Positions 17,830 through 26,147 of a stretch of 64,000 nt of DNA are shown piece after piece (position 1 is the stretch's first letter; each line of letters begins with the position of its first letter). The DNA lies in contig CAWUSE010000004.1 of assembly GCA_963925805.1 (NCBI GenBank), positions 62,001-126,000 on the forward strand. Direction: 5' to 3'. A program made the position numbers and the translations under genes. A model generated the notes under the pieces. It did no database searches. It had not been told where the DNA came from and worked only from the letters and a program-made list of their open reading frames with translations. This DNA is from UBA10347 sp905182135 (GTDB lineage Bacteria > Actinomycetota > Acidimicrobiia > Acidimicrobiales > UBA10347).

Positions 17830-17850
17830 GCGGGCATGGGCCGAGGCGGT

Positions 17851-18759
17851 TTAGGGATGTCTGCCAGCAAACAATGGGTCGGTGCATCCCTGGATACCTT
17901 CACCACTCATATCGATAGCGAGTAAGGAACCAGCGGCTACGCCGCGACGGCGGGCGACACTCGACGTATCGTCGTTTCCTGCGTTGATCGATGTGATGAA
18001 TAGTGTGTCCAAATTTGGCCCACCGAAACAGGGCATTGTTGGAAGTTCCACCGGTAGTTCTATGCGACGTTCGACGCTGCCATCAGGAGCGACCCTGATG
18101 ACTGCCCAGCCGCGCACAGACGCCGACCAGTAGTACCCGTCGGCGTCTACACAGGCTCCGTCGGGTTTGCCTTCGACCGCCTCATAATCAAAGAAGACAC
18201 GTTCGTTTGAACGGTCACCGGTCGAGGCATCGTAGTCCCACGCGAGCACCTGCTGAGTTGGTGTATCGGCCCAGTACATGATGTCGCGGTCGGTGTCGAA
18301 CGCCAGACCGTTTGCCGTTCCGACTGCGCGGCGTAACGCTGTTGCGGTGCCGTCCGCCTCGATGCGGTGAAGTGAACCAACAAACTTGCCGGCGTTGGAG
18401 GCTTCAAACATGGTGCCCACGATGAAGCGGCCGGCAGGGTCGGTACGGCCATCGTTCATACGAATGCTTGCACCGGGTGACTCGAGCGTGACGAACGGCT
18501 GGGTCGCACCACTGGCCCAATCGAACCATACGATTTCGTGCTCGCTTGCTAACACGAGTTTGCCAGGGTCGCGGGTCAGCGCTAGTGAGCCTGGGCGCCC
18601 AGGTGTGGCTCTCTGCTCGTCAATGCCTGTGCTTGGGTTATAGCGATGCACGACACACCCATTGATATCGACCCAGTACAAAACCTGTTCGGCAACCGAC
18701 CACAGCGGGTCCTCGCCCAGTTGAGCAGGCTGAGGAAGTACGACGTCGATAGTGGTCAC
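17851..18759 (-). CDS. SMP-30/gluconolactonase family protein
   Basis: A 302-residue six-bladed beta-propeller of the SMP-30/gluconolactonase/LRE family, which hydrolyses sugar lactones using one divalent metal. The metal ligands are visible as E16 (LGEDPLW), N150 (TANGLAFD) and D200 (KPDGACVD); substrate-binding N102 and R100 lie in RMNDGR. It starts with GTG. The tails of this and the M24 gene converge with a 21-base gap. Sugar-acid catabolism is the family's usual role; no sugar genes adjoin. Confidence 0.88.
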   Translation of the reverse strand: MTTIDVVLPQPAQLGEDPLWSVAEQVLYWVDINGCVVHRYNPSTGIDEQRATPGRPGSLALTRDPGKLVLASEHEIVWFDWASGATQPFVTLESPGASIRMNDGRTDPAGRFIVGTMFEASNAGKFVGSLHRIEADGTATALRRAVGTANGLAFDTDRDIMYWADTPTQQVLAWDYDASTGDRSNERVFFDYEAVEGKPDGACVDADGYYWSASVRGWAVIRVAPDGSVERRIELPVELPTMPCFGGPNLDTLFITSINAGNDDTSSVARRRGVAAGSLLAIDMSGEGIQGCTDPLFAGRHP

Positions 18760-19048
18760 AATTTCAGGCTAGTTTCCACTCGCTTAGGTTGATCCAATTC
18801 GGGACTCGTGGGCTGAACCGGTGGGACGCTGGCCTGAATAGGCGCGCGCTGGACGCTGCCATCGTTCACGGGTCGGCTTGCACATTTTTCAACCGTGCGC
18901 GAGGCATCAGCGCAAAGAGCGATTGGCCCGCCGACGAGAGCAGACGAGACCACCTGGTCTGTGGGGCCGTCTAAACGATTCTTTGCGTGCCATGTTGACA
19001 CCGCCTATAAAAATCACGTTGGTTTGTTTAAATCACAGCGAACGTCGG

Positions 19049-19936
19049 TTAGCCAGCGAGTTCGCCCGAGGGCGCACACAGCGACTGGGTCGACGGGCTG
19101 AGCCCGGCACGTTCGGCTAAACTTTCCCAACCGTCGAAGCTCGGCGGAACGAAGATTGCCATCCATTGTTCGCCAGGTCGGTCTGGGTCCACGAAACTGA
19201 AATCCAAGATGTCGATCTGGTTGCCGGCATAGCCAACGCTGCCCATAATTGCGGTCAAGGTCTCGCGGTCGACCGCGGCGCTAGAGGCAACGAAAGACTT
19301 GGACGGGTCATAACCAGACCCGGCTCCGAGCACACCGGTAAACTGGAGCGGGCAATTGGATGCGAGCACCGTGACGGGAGTGGCACAGCTTGCCCCAAAG
19401 CCGGCTTGGGTCAGTGCATTACGAATGCTTCCGGCCACGCCACCGACGCGAGCGCCTGCGTAGACCACAAGCCGATCTAGTGCGCATTCGGCGTCGTCGA
19501 CGCCACCGCCGGTGCCAAGAGCGCCGTTGGAGGTGGCGCTGTCGCTAGCCGGTGGCTTGGCGGGCGAGTCGATGTTTTCTGGGGCGCTTGCCTCATCGCT
19601 GGTTGTGTCATCGTTGGGTGTCGAATCAGCTGCGTCGGTCGCAGTGTTTTCAGCGTCAGTGCTGTCTGCATCGGTAGCGGGAAGGTCATCGGCGTCGATT
19701 ACCTGGACAGGATCGGTTGCCCCGTCATTGGTTTCCAGAGAGTCAGCAGATTCGTTCTCGGCCGACGCATCGGTTGGGTCTCCTTCGACCGGAATGATGT
19801 CTGCAGGTCGTAGTTCTGGGGCGACAGAGATCCCGCTACTGCCATCGCGAAACGATGCTCCAATGAGCGCTGCACATAAGACAATTGCCCCTGCAGCAAC
19901 ACCAGTAACAACTCGGCGCCAGGGGCTCAGCGTCAT
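19049..19936 (-). CDS. Membrane-anchored LytR_C-domain protein
   Basis: A 295-residue protein with one N-terminal membrane segment (about 8-27), a ~110-residue Asp/Ser/Thr/Ala-rich low-complexity linker, and a folded C-terminal domain from about residue 150. That domain carries LDRLVVYAGARVGGVAGSIRNALTQAGF and resembles the LytR_cpsA_psr C-terminal domain, found on the outside of actinobacterial membranes. No catalytic LCP domain is present, so it is probably an accessory cell-envelope protein. A GGAGG site precedes the ATG. It is divergent from the PP2C-like gene. Confidence 0.7.
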   Translation of the reverse strand: MTLSPWRRVVTGVAAGAIVLCAALIGASFRDGSSGISVAPELRPADIIPVEGDPTDASAENESADSLETNDGATDPVQVIDADDLPATDADSTDAENTATDAADSTPNDDTTSDEASAPENIDSPAKPPASDSATSNGALGTGGGVDDAECALDRLVVYAGARVGGVAGSIRNALTQAGFGASCATPVTVLASNCPLQFTGVLGAGSGYDPSKSFVASSAAVDRETLTAIMGSVGYAGNQIDILDFSFVDPDRPGEQWMAIFVPPSFDGWESLAERAGLSPSTQSLCAPSGELAG

Positions 19937-19990
19937 GACAACCTCCAGAGGTCCACGTCTTCATAGTAGGTGGGGGCCTACCATTGTGGG

Positions 19991-21193
19991 GTGACCCCCG
20001 AAACCCAGGACCGCAACCCGTATATTTCGATCGCTGCGCTCGTTGTTGTCATGGCCTTGGTGGCGGGCTTGGCTGCACGGTTTGGTATCAATAGTTTCGT
20101 CGCTGCCATCTGTGTAGCAATCGCCATGTCTGGCACCTGGGTGCTGTTATCGCCCCAAGTCGAAGTCCTTGAGTCGATGGGATCAGGCGAGGCCCGCTCA
20201 GATGCGGCGGGAGTCGCTGCGCCTGGAGCGGTGAGCGGATCGTCGGCCTTTGCTGGCAATGCTGAACCATCTGTACGCGAGCGTCTGCGAAGCACGCCCA
20301 GCGTGGCTGTCGGTTTCGATACAGCTACCGCAGCACGTCCTGTGATGCCCAAACCGGCACGGGTGGATTCATTCGACAGCGATGGCTTTGTCGAATCTGT
20401 TGCCCCGGTTAAGGCGCTGGGTCAGCTGCCGCAGGACGCACGTGCTCTGCACATCTCGACGACCGCGGAACCTTCTAGTCAAATGAGCGGTGCCTACACG
20501 CTCGGCCAGTTCGAGGTGCGGGCCTCGAGTCGCAGCGGGTCGAGCCAGGCGGGCTTGAACGACTTCCGACAGGACGACTGTGTCGTTACGAGCGCCGCAA
20601 ACGGTCGTTACTTGGTGGTGGTGGTGGCTGATGGCCAGGGCGCCTCCGAAAACGCACATTACGGCTCGTACTGGTCATGCCGGTTGCTTGCCCAGGCCAT
20701 CGACCAGCATCTGAGCGATGGCGTGCCGGGCATCGAAAAAATGCTCGAGCGAACGCGCGATGAACTTCAACAACTCTTTGACATGAACTTCACCGATGGG
20801 ACCAAGATGCGGACCATTGCAACGGCCTTGGTTGGTCTGATCGCACCTATCGATGGCGGCCCAGCGGCGGGTTTCCGGGTGGGCAACGGTGACCTGTTGG
20901 TAGCGGGAGCCGACGGATGGACCTCGGTGTTCGGCACGCCACCAACCGAAGCCGTGTTCCCTCGCTCAATTGAAGCCGATGTTGCACCGCTTGAGTTCGA
21001 TAACGGCTGCTTGCTGTTGGCAACCAATGGCATCGCTGGCCCAATGACCGCCAACGATGGCGTGGCGATGTCATTGGTTGAAGGTCTCCAGGCGCCCGTG
21101 TCCGAAGTCGAGTTCGATCAGCTGCTGTCGTTTCCGCTTGAAGAAGAGGGTGACGACCGCACCGCTGTTGGCATCTGGTTCTCTCAAAAATAA
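19991..21193 (+). CDS. Membrane-anchored PP2C-like phosphatase domain protein
   Basis: A 400-residue protein with two adjacent N-terminal membrane helices (about 11-55), a variable linker, and a C-terminal PP2C_2-like domain (about 170-400). Metal-site features are present: RQDDCVV, VVADGQGASENAHYGS, NGDLLVAGADG, and a terminal GDDRTAVGIW. An active Ser/Thr phosphatase or a phosphopeptide sensor on the cytoplasmic face is likely. No partner kinase or FHA gene is in view. The GTG at 19991 is chosen since it begins a normal N-terminus; a GTG seven codons upstream is also in frame. Confidence 0.72.
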   Translation: MTPETQDRNPYISIAALVVVMALVAGLAARFGINSFVAAICVAIAMSGTWVLLSPQVEVLESMGSGEARSDAAGVAAPGAVSGSSAFAGNAEPSVRERLRSTPSVAVGFDTATAARPVMPKPARVDSFDSDGFVESVAPVKALGQLPQDARALHISTTAEPSSQMSGAYTLGQFEVRASSRSGSSQAGLNDFRQDDCVVTSAANGRYLVVVVADGQGASENAHYGSYWSCRLLAQAIDQHLSDGVPGIEKMLERTRDELQQLFDMNFTDGTKMRTIATALVGLIAPIDGGPAAGFRVGNGDLLVAGADGWTSVFGTPPTEAVFPRSIEADVAPLEFDNGCLLLATNGIAGPMTANDGVAMSLVEGLQAPVSEVEFDQLLSFPLEEEGDDRTAVGIWFSQK

Positions 21194-21203
21194 AACGTAG
21201 GGT

Positions 21204-21224
21204 GTCAGTGAGCTGCTCGCTGAC
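21204..21224 (+). terminator. Terminator-like hairpin after PP2C-like gene
   Basis: GTCAGTGAGC and GCTCGCTGAC are complementary over 10 positions with one G-T wobble, just past the TAA of the phosphatase-like gene, and are followed by an AT-rich CACAAAATTT stretch. It lies between convergent genes and may serve both strands. Confidence 0.45.
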
Positions 21225-21242
21225 GTCACAAAATTTGAGCTG

Positions 21243-21509
21243 TTAGCTGGCTTGGCGAAGGGTCTCGCGGCAGGGGACCTTACGAAGCGGCGTGATGGCG
21301 TCGCGATTTCCGGTTTCAAGACAGTGCGCCAGGCTGTGGATGCGTTCACTCGCCGTTGTCTTGTGGAAGTTGGGCAACAACGCATGCGCTGCCGCTGCAA
21401 GCCCGGCACCCAAAAGCTGCCGACTTACCGAAATAGCCACCATGAAATGCTCGGCGTAGGACTCGCCGGTTGACTCGGGGTGCTCGGTGAAATAGCTCTT
21501 GACTGCCAT
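21243..21509 (-). CDS. DUF6356 family protein
   Basis: An 88-residue small protein matching the DUF6356 pattern: a short basic N-terminus, TEHPESTGESYAEHF, a hydrophobic GAGLAAAAHALLPNF segment that may be membrane-associated, then KTASERIHSL. I place the start at the ATG beginning MAVKSYF because known members begin just before the HP motif. An upstream in-frame ATG at 21593 would add 28 hydrophobic residues. The function of the family is unknown. It is divergent from the Lrp-type regulator across an AT-rich gap. Confidence 0.65.
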   Translation of the reverse strand: MAVKSYFTEHPESTGESYAEHFMVAISVSRQLLGAGLAAAAHALLPNFHKTTASERIHSLAHCLETGNRDAITPLRKVPCRETLRQAS

Positions 21510-21552
21510 GATGAAAGAGTAGGCCAGATCACTGAAGAAGATCTCCGCAAAT

Positions 21553-21612
21553 ATTGCAGAGATATGGGTAATTAATGACACAAAATGTGACATAAAGGCT
21601 TCTATCTGCAAT
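21553..21612. promoter_or_regulatory. AT-rich divergent control region with inverted repeat
   Basis: This region is clearly more AT-rich than the surroundings and separates the DUF6356 gene from the Lrp/AsnC gene. It contains ATTGCAGA at 21553-21560 and its reverse complement TCTGCAAT at 21605-21612, plus a central CACAAAATGTG palindrome. Lrp-family regulators usually control themselves and a divergent neighbour through such paired sites. The assignment to Lrp binding is inferred. Confidence 0.4.
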
Positions 21613-21623
21613 AATAATCTATT

Positions 21624-22091
21624 GTGGACCTAGTTGATCGGGAAATAGTGCAATTGCTGCAGGAGGACGCCAGTCTGACGGCGCGAGAGCTAGCAGAACA
21701 TGTTGGGCTCACGCCAACACCGTGCTGGCGGCGCGTTCAGAACCTGGAAGCCGCTGGTGTCATCACGAAACGCGTTGCCCTAGTCGATCCGGCAGCGGTC
21801 AATTTGAATGTCACTGCGCTAGTACAGATCCGCACCAACGATCACAGTGCGGAATGGCTCGGACAGTTCCAGGTCGCAGTAGAACAGTTTCCTGAGGTTG
21901 TCGAGGCATATCGGACTAGCGGCGAAATCGACTACATGCTGCGGGTAGTTGTCCCTTCGATCGAGGCCTACGATCAGTTCTACAAAAGTCTGATCGACGC
22001 TGTCGACCTCTATGACGTGCGCACGATTTTCGTCATGGAACGCATGAAACAGACGACTGCGTTGCCGCTGCACTATTTGGACGCAGACTGA
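21624..22091 (+). CDS. Lrp/AsnC family transcriptional regulator
   Basis: A 155-residue regulator. The N-terminal winged helix-turn-helix (about 5-50; LTARELAEHVGLTPTPCWRRVQNLEAAGVI) is followed by a RAM ligand-binding domain (about 65-150; TALVQIRTND ... SGEIDYMLRVVVPSIEAYDQFY ... ALPL). These proteins bind amino acids or related ligands, form octamers or dimers and bind AT-rich DNA. The start is GTG. The gene is divergent from the DUF6356 gene with an inverted repeat between, suggesting local control. Confidence 0.92.
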   Translation: MDLVDREIVQLLQEDASLTARELAEHVGLTPTPCWRRVQNLEAAGVITKRVALVDPAAVNLNVTALVQIRTNDHSAEWLGQFQVAVEQFPEVVEAYRTSGEIDYMLRVVVPSIEAYDQFYKSLIDAVDLYDVRTIFVMERMKQTTALPLHYLDAD

Positions 22092-22130
22092 AACTCTCCT
22101 CAGGACTCTTTCGTCGCGTTTGTCGTCCGT

Positions 22131-22589
22131 CTACAGACTTGGGCGCTCGAATGGCTTCGTTAGCGGCCAGCCAGCATCGCTGGGCCCGTGTTCGGCCATG
22201 TAGCTGAGGCGTTTTATCGCATTTTTTAGCGTGGGAATCTCGCCTTCAGGGATCCACCACAGAACCGTGATTGGCTGATTGGGGACCTGGAACCATTCGG
22301 TGCGGCGGCGTAAATAGCTGGCATGGCCACTCTGATACATGAAGTGTCTGAGCGATTCAAGGTCGGTCCATATCGACATGTTCGGTGCCCATAACGGATT
22401 GTCCATATCTGGGACGTCAATGAAACTGGAGGAGCCGCCTTGGTCGTCCTTGAGGCGCCAGACAAAACCTGGCGTACTTTCTGCAAGCGCATTGATGGGG
22501 TCAAGGGCCGCTACAAACTCAGCCATCTCGTCGGCGTCGAGCGGGGCAACAAACAGTCCGAGGTTGAGTTGGGCCAGGTAGTAGCTCAT
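22131..22589 (-). CDS. DUF3291 domain protein
   Basis: A 152-residue protein of the DUF3291 family (dimeric alpha/beta-barrel fold related to monooxygenase-like ABM domains). Typical features are YLAQLNLGLFVAPLDADEMAEF at the N-terminus, FVWRL with an acidic stretch after it, MSIWTDLESLRHFMYQSGH, and the WWIPEGEIPTL segment. The ATG at 22589 begins the family sequence. No reaction has been assigned to the family. Confidence 0.82.
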   Translation of the reverse strand: MSYYLAQLNLGLFVAPLDADEMAEFVAALDPINALAESTPGFVWRLKDDQGGSSSFIDVPDMDNPLWAPNMSIWTDLESLRHFMYQSGHASYLRRRTEWFQVPNQPITVLWWIPEGEIPTLKNAIKRLSYMAEHGPSDAGWPLTKPFERPSL

Positions 22590-22910
22590 CGAAGTGAACG
22601 TTAGTGGCGCGCTCAGCAACTGGCGTCCGCGTATCGATTCGCTCGATATGGACGTGTTCGATGCCTATGAACTTTGCAACTCCCGGGACTTGTCGGGATC
22701 GACACAGATGTCAAGGCGTATGCGCAACAGCGGTTAGCGACCTAATGGGCAGTACGGCAAGATCCTGGTCTCGGTGCAGAAGTAGTTACTACTGCGATCA
22801 CAGCGTCACCGCCGATGCATTCGCGTTCATGAACAAGTGGGCATAACAAAGGGCCCATCGTGCCGTGATAGAGCGAAGCGGGTGCTTGCAGGGCAGTTCC
22901 GGTTGCCCAA
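22590..22910. other. 321-bp gap without a supported gene
   Basis: The gap lies between two minus-strand genes. A plus-strand frame reads through into MDVFDAYELCNS... (from 22648) and stops at 22737; it has no recognised family and no ribosome-binding site, so it may be a gene remnant or chance. No repeats or strong hairpins were noticed. Confidence 0.5.
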
Positions 22911-23633
22911 TCAGGAAGGCAGCACAATGATGGCTTCGTGCTCGATCGTTGCGATCGGCTGGTCGGCGGCGAAGATTCGTATATCAACGAGTGCGCGCTC
23001 GCCGGCCCGCGACTCAAACCGGTCCAGCAGATTTGATTCGATCCTGATCTGGGCCCCAATGGGGGCTAGGCCCTCATGGTAGATCTTGCTACGTACATGG
23101 ATCCATGGCCCCGTGACCAGGTTGTCGATGAATACGCGGTTAGCCAGATCGACCCATGTCACCGGATGGGCGATGTTCTGTTCGGCATAGAGCGACAGAT
23201 CGTCGCCACACCGCAGGCCATAGTCAATGTGCGCTTCGCTGAGGTGCACGTTTAGGGGCTTCAACGGGTCGCCACTGCGAATTGCTGGCGCGTCGGCTTG
23301 TTTCCAGAGTCGCAATGATGAGCGGGCATCACCGTCGACAGTTGCGCTGACAACAGGGTCGCCGTCGTCGGTGCTGATCACACAATCGACAAGGTCATCG
23401 TCGAAGATCGGCCGACGCAACTGCAGTTCGCCGCCGCCGCCACTGAGCCAATCGGGACCCCAGGCCGCTGCTGGGGGGTGGGTCATGTAGGCATAGATCG
23501 TCGCGCCCGCCACCAATGCGCCAGGGAAGCCGGCGGCACGGGCCCCTTCGTCAGTGTGTATGAGGTTGTTGGCATGGTCGGGCAGATTGATGGCCCTGGT
23601 TGACCAGTGGGTGAGTTCGGTATCAGTCGTCAT
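22911..23633 (-). CDS. MaoC-like/hotdog-fold protein
   Basis: A 240-residue double-hotdog-like protein. The N-terminal half carries the hydratase-like segment NLIHTDEGARAAGFPGALVAGATIYAYM, whose H/D and GALV.G pattern resembles MaoC dehydratases; the second half has a partner HPVTWVDLANRVFIDNLV segment. It could hydrate an enoyl-thioester or be a non-catalytic relative. The ATG is at the 5' end with no clear strong ribosome-binding site. No fatty-acid genes adjoin. Confidence 0.7.
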   Translation of the reverse strand: MTTDTELTHWSTRAINLPDHANNLIHTDEGARAAGFPGALVAGATIYAYMTHPPAAAWGPDWLSGGGGELQLRRPIFDDDLVDCVISTDDGDPVVSATVDGDARSSLRLWKQADAPAIRSGDPLKPLNVHLSEAHIDYGLRCGDDLSLYAEQNIAHPVTWVDLANRVFIDNLVTGPWIHVRSKIYHEGLAPIGAQIRIESNLLDRFESRAGERALVDIRIFAADQPIATIEHEAIIVLPS

Positions 23634-23908
23634 GGCGTGGCCTTTCTTGTCGCGACCCTAAGTCGCCGTGTTGTTGAGGCAGAAAATTTGGCATTTGTGT
23701 CTGAGAGTGACACCGTCCTTCACGGCTTCCATGCTCTGGCCCCGATAATACGCTGAAGCCGTACGTGGTGAGCGATGGTCCACGTGCGCGAACGCCTTAG
23801 ATTCGGGCGGGTCGGCCTCGGCTAAGTTGTTGCCGCGCCGGCTGGTTTGTGCAGCTGTCTCGACACATCTGACGATTGTGGGTGTGGACCGAAGGCCTAG
23901 GGACTTGA

Positions 23909-24883
23909 TCAGGTGACGATCGCCGGCAAGATGTCGAGCCCGAGCAGGTAGAGCACACCCAACCCGATACTCATCAAGCTGACCACAACGGCGAGCGTGG
24001 CATAGATAAGAAAATTTCGTTCGGCCTGTAGCAGCCCGGCGCCGGCCAGCGAGGCAATCGCTGCATTGGCGACGATCAATCCAACGACCCAGACGGCGAG
24101 CAAAAACAGACCGAACGACACACCGACCGCAGCGGTAGAGGCCACGAAGATCGCGATCTGAGTTGGACTTTCGACACCAACACCGTGCAACATGCCAATG
24201 CCCACGGCACTGCCATTGCCATAGCGGGCAGTTGCGTCGGTTGGCAGCGCAAGCTGATGGCTGTGGCTGTGGCTGTGTCCGTGGCTGTGTCCGTGGCGCA
24301 GTCGGTGACGTGCTGATCGCCAGCCTGTCAAGGCCGGAACAGGTTCTGCCACAAGCGATGCATCCGACCTTGTGTGGGCATGGTCATGGTCATGGTCATG
24401 GCGGGCAGCGTGAGCTTGGGCAGCGATTGGTTCATGTTCGTGGTCGTGCTGGTGTTCGACCTCGATTGTTCGCCCGCCGGTTGTTGCACCCCGAACCTTG
24501 CGTATGCCTGTGAAGGTGCCGTTGATCATCAGCATCCAGCGGCTGCGTAGTCGGAAATCGCGACCCTTGCGGAGGAGCTCAAGCAGAATCCATCCGCCGA
24601 GCGCAATGAGCGTGATGCCGACGACCCTGCCCATCCATGCGTCGAAACTGTCGGGAATAGCGAGACCAAACGCAATTGCGATCGCGCCAAGCGTGAATAC
24701 AACGGCGCCATGCCCGAGCGCGTAGAGCATCGATAGTGCGAAACCACGTCGACGACTTTCGGCGGTGCCGCTCAAATCAGCGATTGCGGCAATGTGGTCC
24801 CAGTCGAAGCCGTGACGCAAGCCAAGCGTGAACGACGTCAGTAGTAGCCCCAAAGACACACCTTCGTCTATCCGAGCATGCAC
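23909..24883 (-). CDS. NicO/HupN-type nickel-cobalt transporter with His-rich loop
   Basis: A 324-residue integral membrane metal transporter. Helix 1-2 contains the family signature RHGFDWDHIAAI (H-x4-DH), essential for Ni/Co uptake in NiCoT proteins. A cytoplasmic or periplasmic loop of about 90 residues between helices 3 and 4 holds two histidine clusters (HQHDHEHEP...HDHDHDHAH and HGHSHGHSHSHSH), typical of metal-binding loops. The second half repeats GMLHGVGVESPTQIAIF. The start is GTG. Direction and metal (Ni or Co) are not determined; no urease, hydrogenase or cobalamin genes or riboswitch are nearby. Confidence 0.87.
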   Translation of the reverse strand: MHARIDEGVSLGLLLTSFTLGLRHGFDWDHIAAIADLSGTAESRRRGFALSMLYALGHGAVVFTLGAIAIAFGLAIPDSFDAWMGRVVGITLIALGGWILLELLRKGRDFRLRSRWMLMINGTFTGIRKVRGATTGGRTIEVEHQHDHEHEPIAAQAHAARHDHDHDHAHTRSDASLVAEPVPALTGWRSARHRLRHGHSHGHSHSHSHQLALPTDATARYGNGSAVGIGMLHGVGVESPTQIAIFVASTAAVGVSFGLFLLAVWVVGLIVANAAIASLAGAGLLQAERNFLIYATLAVVVSLMSIGLGVLYLLGLDILPAIVT

Positions 24884-24956
24884 CGCGGGCGCAACCTAAG
24901 ACCAGAATCATCGTGGACATAGGAGCCGAGGGGTGCGGGGCCGCTAAGTTTCGACA

Positions 24957-25733
24957 ATGGCTTGGACCTCGACTGACTTCACGCTGGACTGCGATATGAC
25001 CGGCACGGTGCATGCGGTTTCGGTCACCACACCGTTTCGTTACGAGTCGATGGAATCCGCACCGCTGATCTTGTGTCTTGACGGGGCATGGACAGCTGGC
25101 ACCATGCGCGACGCCACCCGCATCATGTCGATGAGTGGCGAGTCGCCCGAGGCGATCGTGGCCGGCCTCTCTTTCACCGATGACTCGATGGGCGATTACC
25201 TGCGCAGTCGAGCACGTTGGTTCTGTCCGACCGAATGGGTGCCGCCAGAGGTCACGGGCGTGAAGGGTATCCAGGCCGAAGACACCGGTAAAGCGCTCAT
25301 CTACTTGGCCTTCATTCGAGACCAGGTGCTGCCGCGTTTACGCCAGGATTGGCGGGTCTCAGAGACCTGGCTCGTCGGGCATAGTTTCAGTGGCCTGTTC
25401 GGTCTTCGAGTGCTCTTTAGCGAACCCGAGCTCTTTGACAAGTACCTGCTGGCGAGTCCGTCGATTTGGTGGGACGGTCGCACGATGCTCGATATCGAAT
25501 CGGGGTTCTCTGCTGAGAACGATGATCTTGTGGCCAGGGTGTTCCTGAGTGCTGGCCAGGCCGAGGACCTGCTCGAAGGCTTCAATATGTGCGGCAACGT
25601 CGTCGAGATGGCAAGTCGGCTAGAGAGCCGCAACTATTCGAGCCTAAATCTCACCCACGCGATCTTGCCGAGTGAGTCTCACAGCTCTACGATCGGCGCT
25701 GCGATCAGTCGCGGCCTACGCCACCTGCTCTGA
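24957..25733 (+). CDS. Esterase D-like alpha/beta hydrolase
   Basis: A 258-residue alpha/beta hydrolase of the putative esterase (IroE/Fes-type) family. The nucleophile elbow is GHSFSG, the oxyanion region lies near LILCLDGAWTAG, and the catalytic His is in SESHSS near the C-terminus. There is no signal peptide. Relatives hydrolyse siderophore or other esters. The first codon is the ATG at 24957 directly after an AT-poor gap. Substrate unknown. Confidence 0.82.
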   Translation: MAWTSTDFTLDCDMTGTVHAVSVTTPFRYESMESAPLILCLDGAWTAGTMRDATRIMSMSGESPEAIVAGLSFTDDSMGDYLRSRARWFCPTEWVPPEVTGVKGIQAEDTGKALIYLAFIRDQVLPRLRQDWRVSETWLVGHSFSGLFGLRVLFSEPELFDKYLLASPSIWWDGRTMLDIESGFSAENDDLVARVFLSAGQAEDLLEGFNMCGNVVEMASRLESRNYSSLNLTHAILPSESHSSTIGAAISRGLRHLL

Positions 25734-26147
25734 CGAGACCTCAGCGGCGTCCGCGCCTGGTGTCGGACCCAAGTCGCTGTAATCTCGACAGTAACCGCCT
25801 ACTCGAGAACGACCGATCCGGTTCGGCCTCGAAAGTCATTTTTGCACGATGACCACCATCGGGTATCGGCCGCAGCGAGAAGTTTGTTTCGTTGGACCGA
25901 TCGTTAATAGCGGCTCGGAGCCAGGACGAGTAGAAGAGCGAAAAGTAGGCCAGAGAGGAGACAAGTAGGCCAGAGAGGAACAGTACCCTCTTGTTTGGCC
26001 GGACTTTTGGCGACGCTGCGCAACGACACAGAGCGTCCTGCTCTCGGTAGCGATGCAGCAATAGATGCGATCATGTGTTGGGGACCCGAGGACGTTTGTT
26101 CTCGAGATGCGTCGAATCTGTTTCGGGTGTGGAGCTAGGGTCGGCAG
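25734..26147. other. 414-bp gap with a tandem repeat
   Basis: The gap lies between two plus-strand hydrolase genes. Minus-strand frames here lack family similarity. The only structure seen is a short tandem repeat, listed separately. Confidence 0.5.
25943..25982. repeat. Two-copy 20-bp tandem repeat
   Basis: aagtaggccagagagga occurs at 25943 and again at 25963, making two adjacent 20-bp units that differ only in the last three bases. The units are purine-rich and non-coding. Likely a recent slippage duplication. Confidence 0.85.

Noticed and set aside
22648..22737. Short frame starting MDVFDAYELCNS
   Set aside because: No ribosome-binding site or recognised family. It may be a gene remnant, but there is not enough to support a call.
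24163..24513. Plus-strand Cys/His/Gly-rich frame
   Set aside because: It is the complement of the His-rich loop in the NicO transporter, so its HGHG runs are not an independent gene.
23909..24956. Cobalamin or nickel riboswitch before the NicO gene
   Set aside because: The divergent spacer is only 73 bases and shows no B12-box-like sequence.
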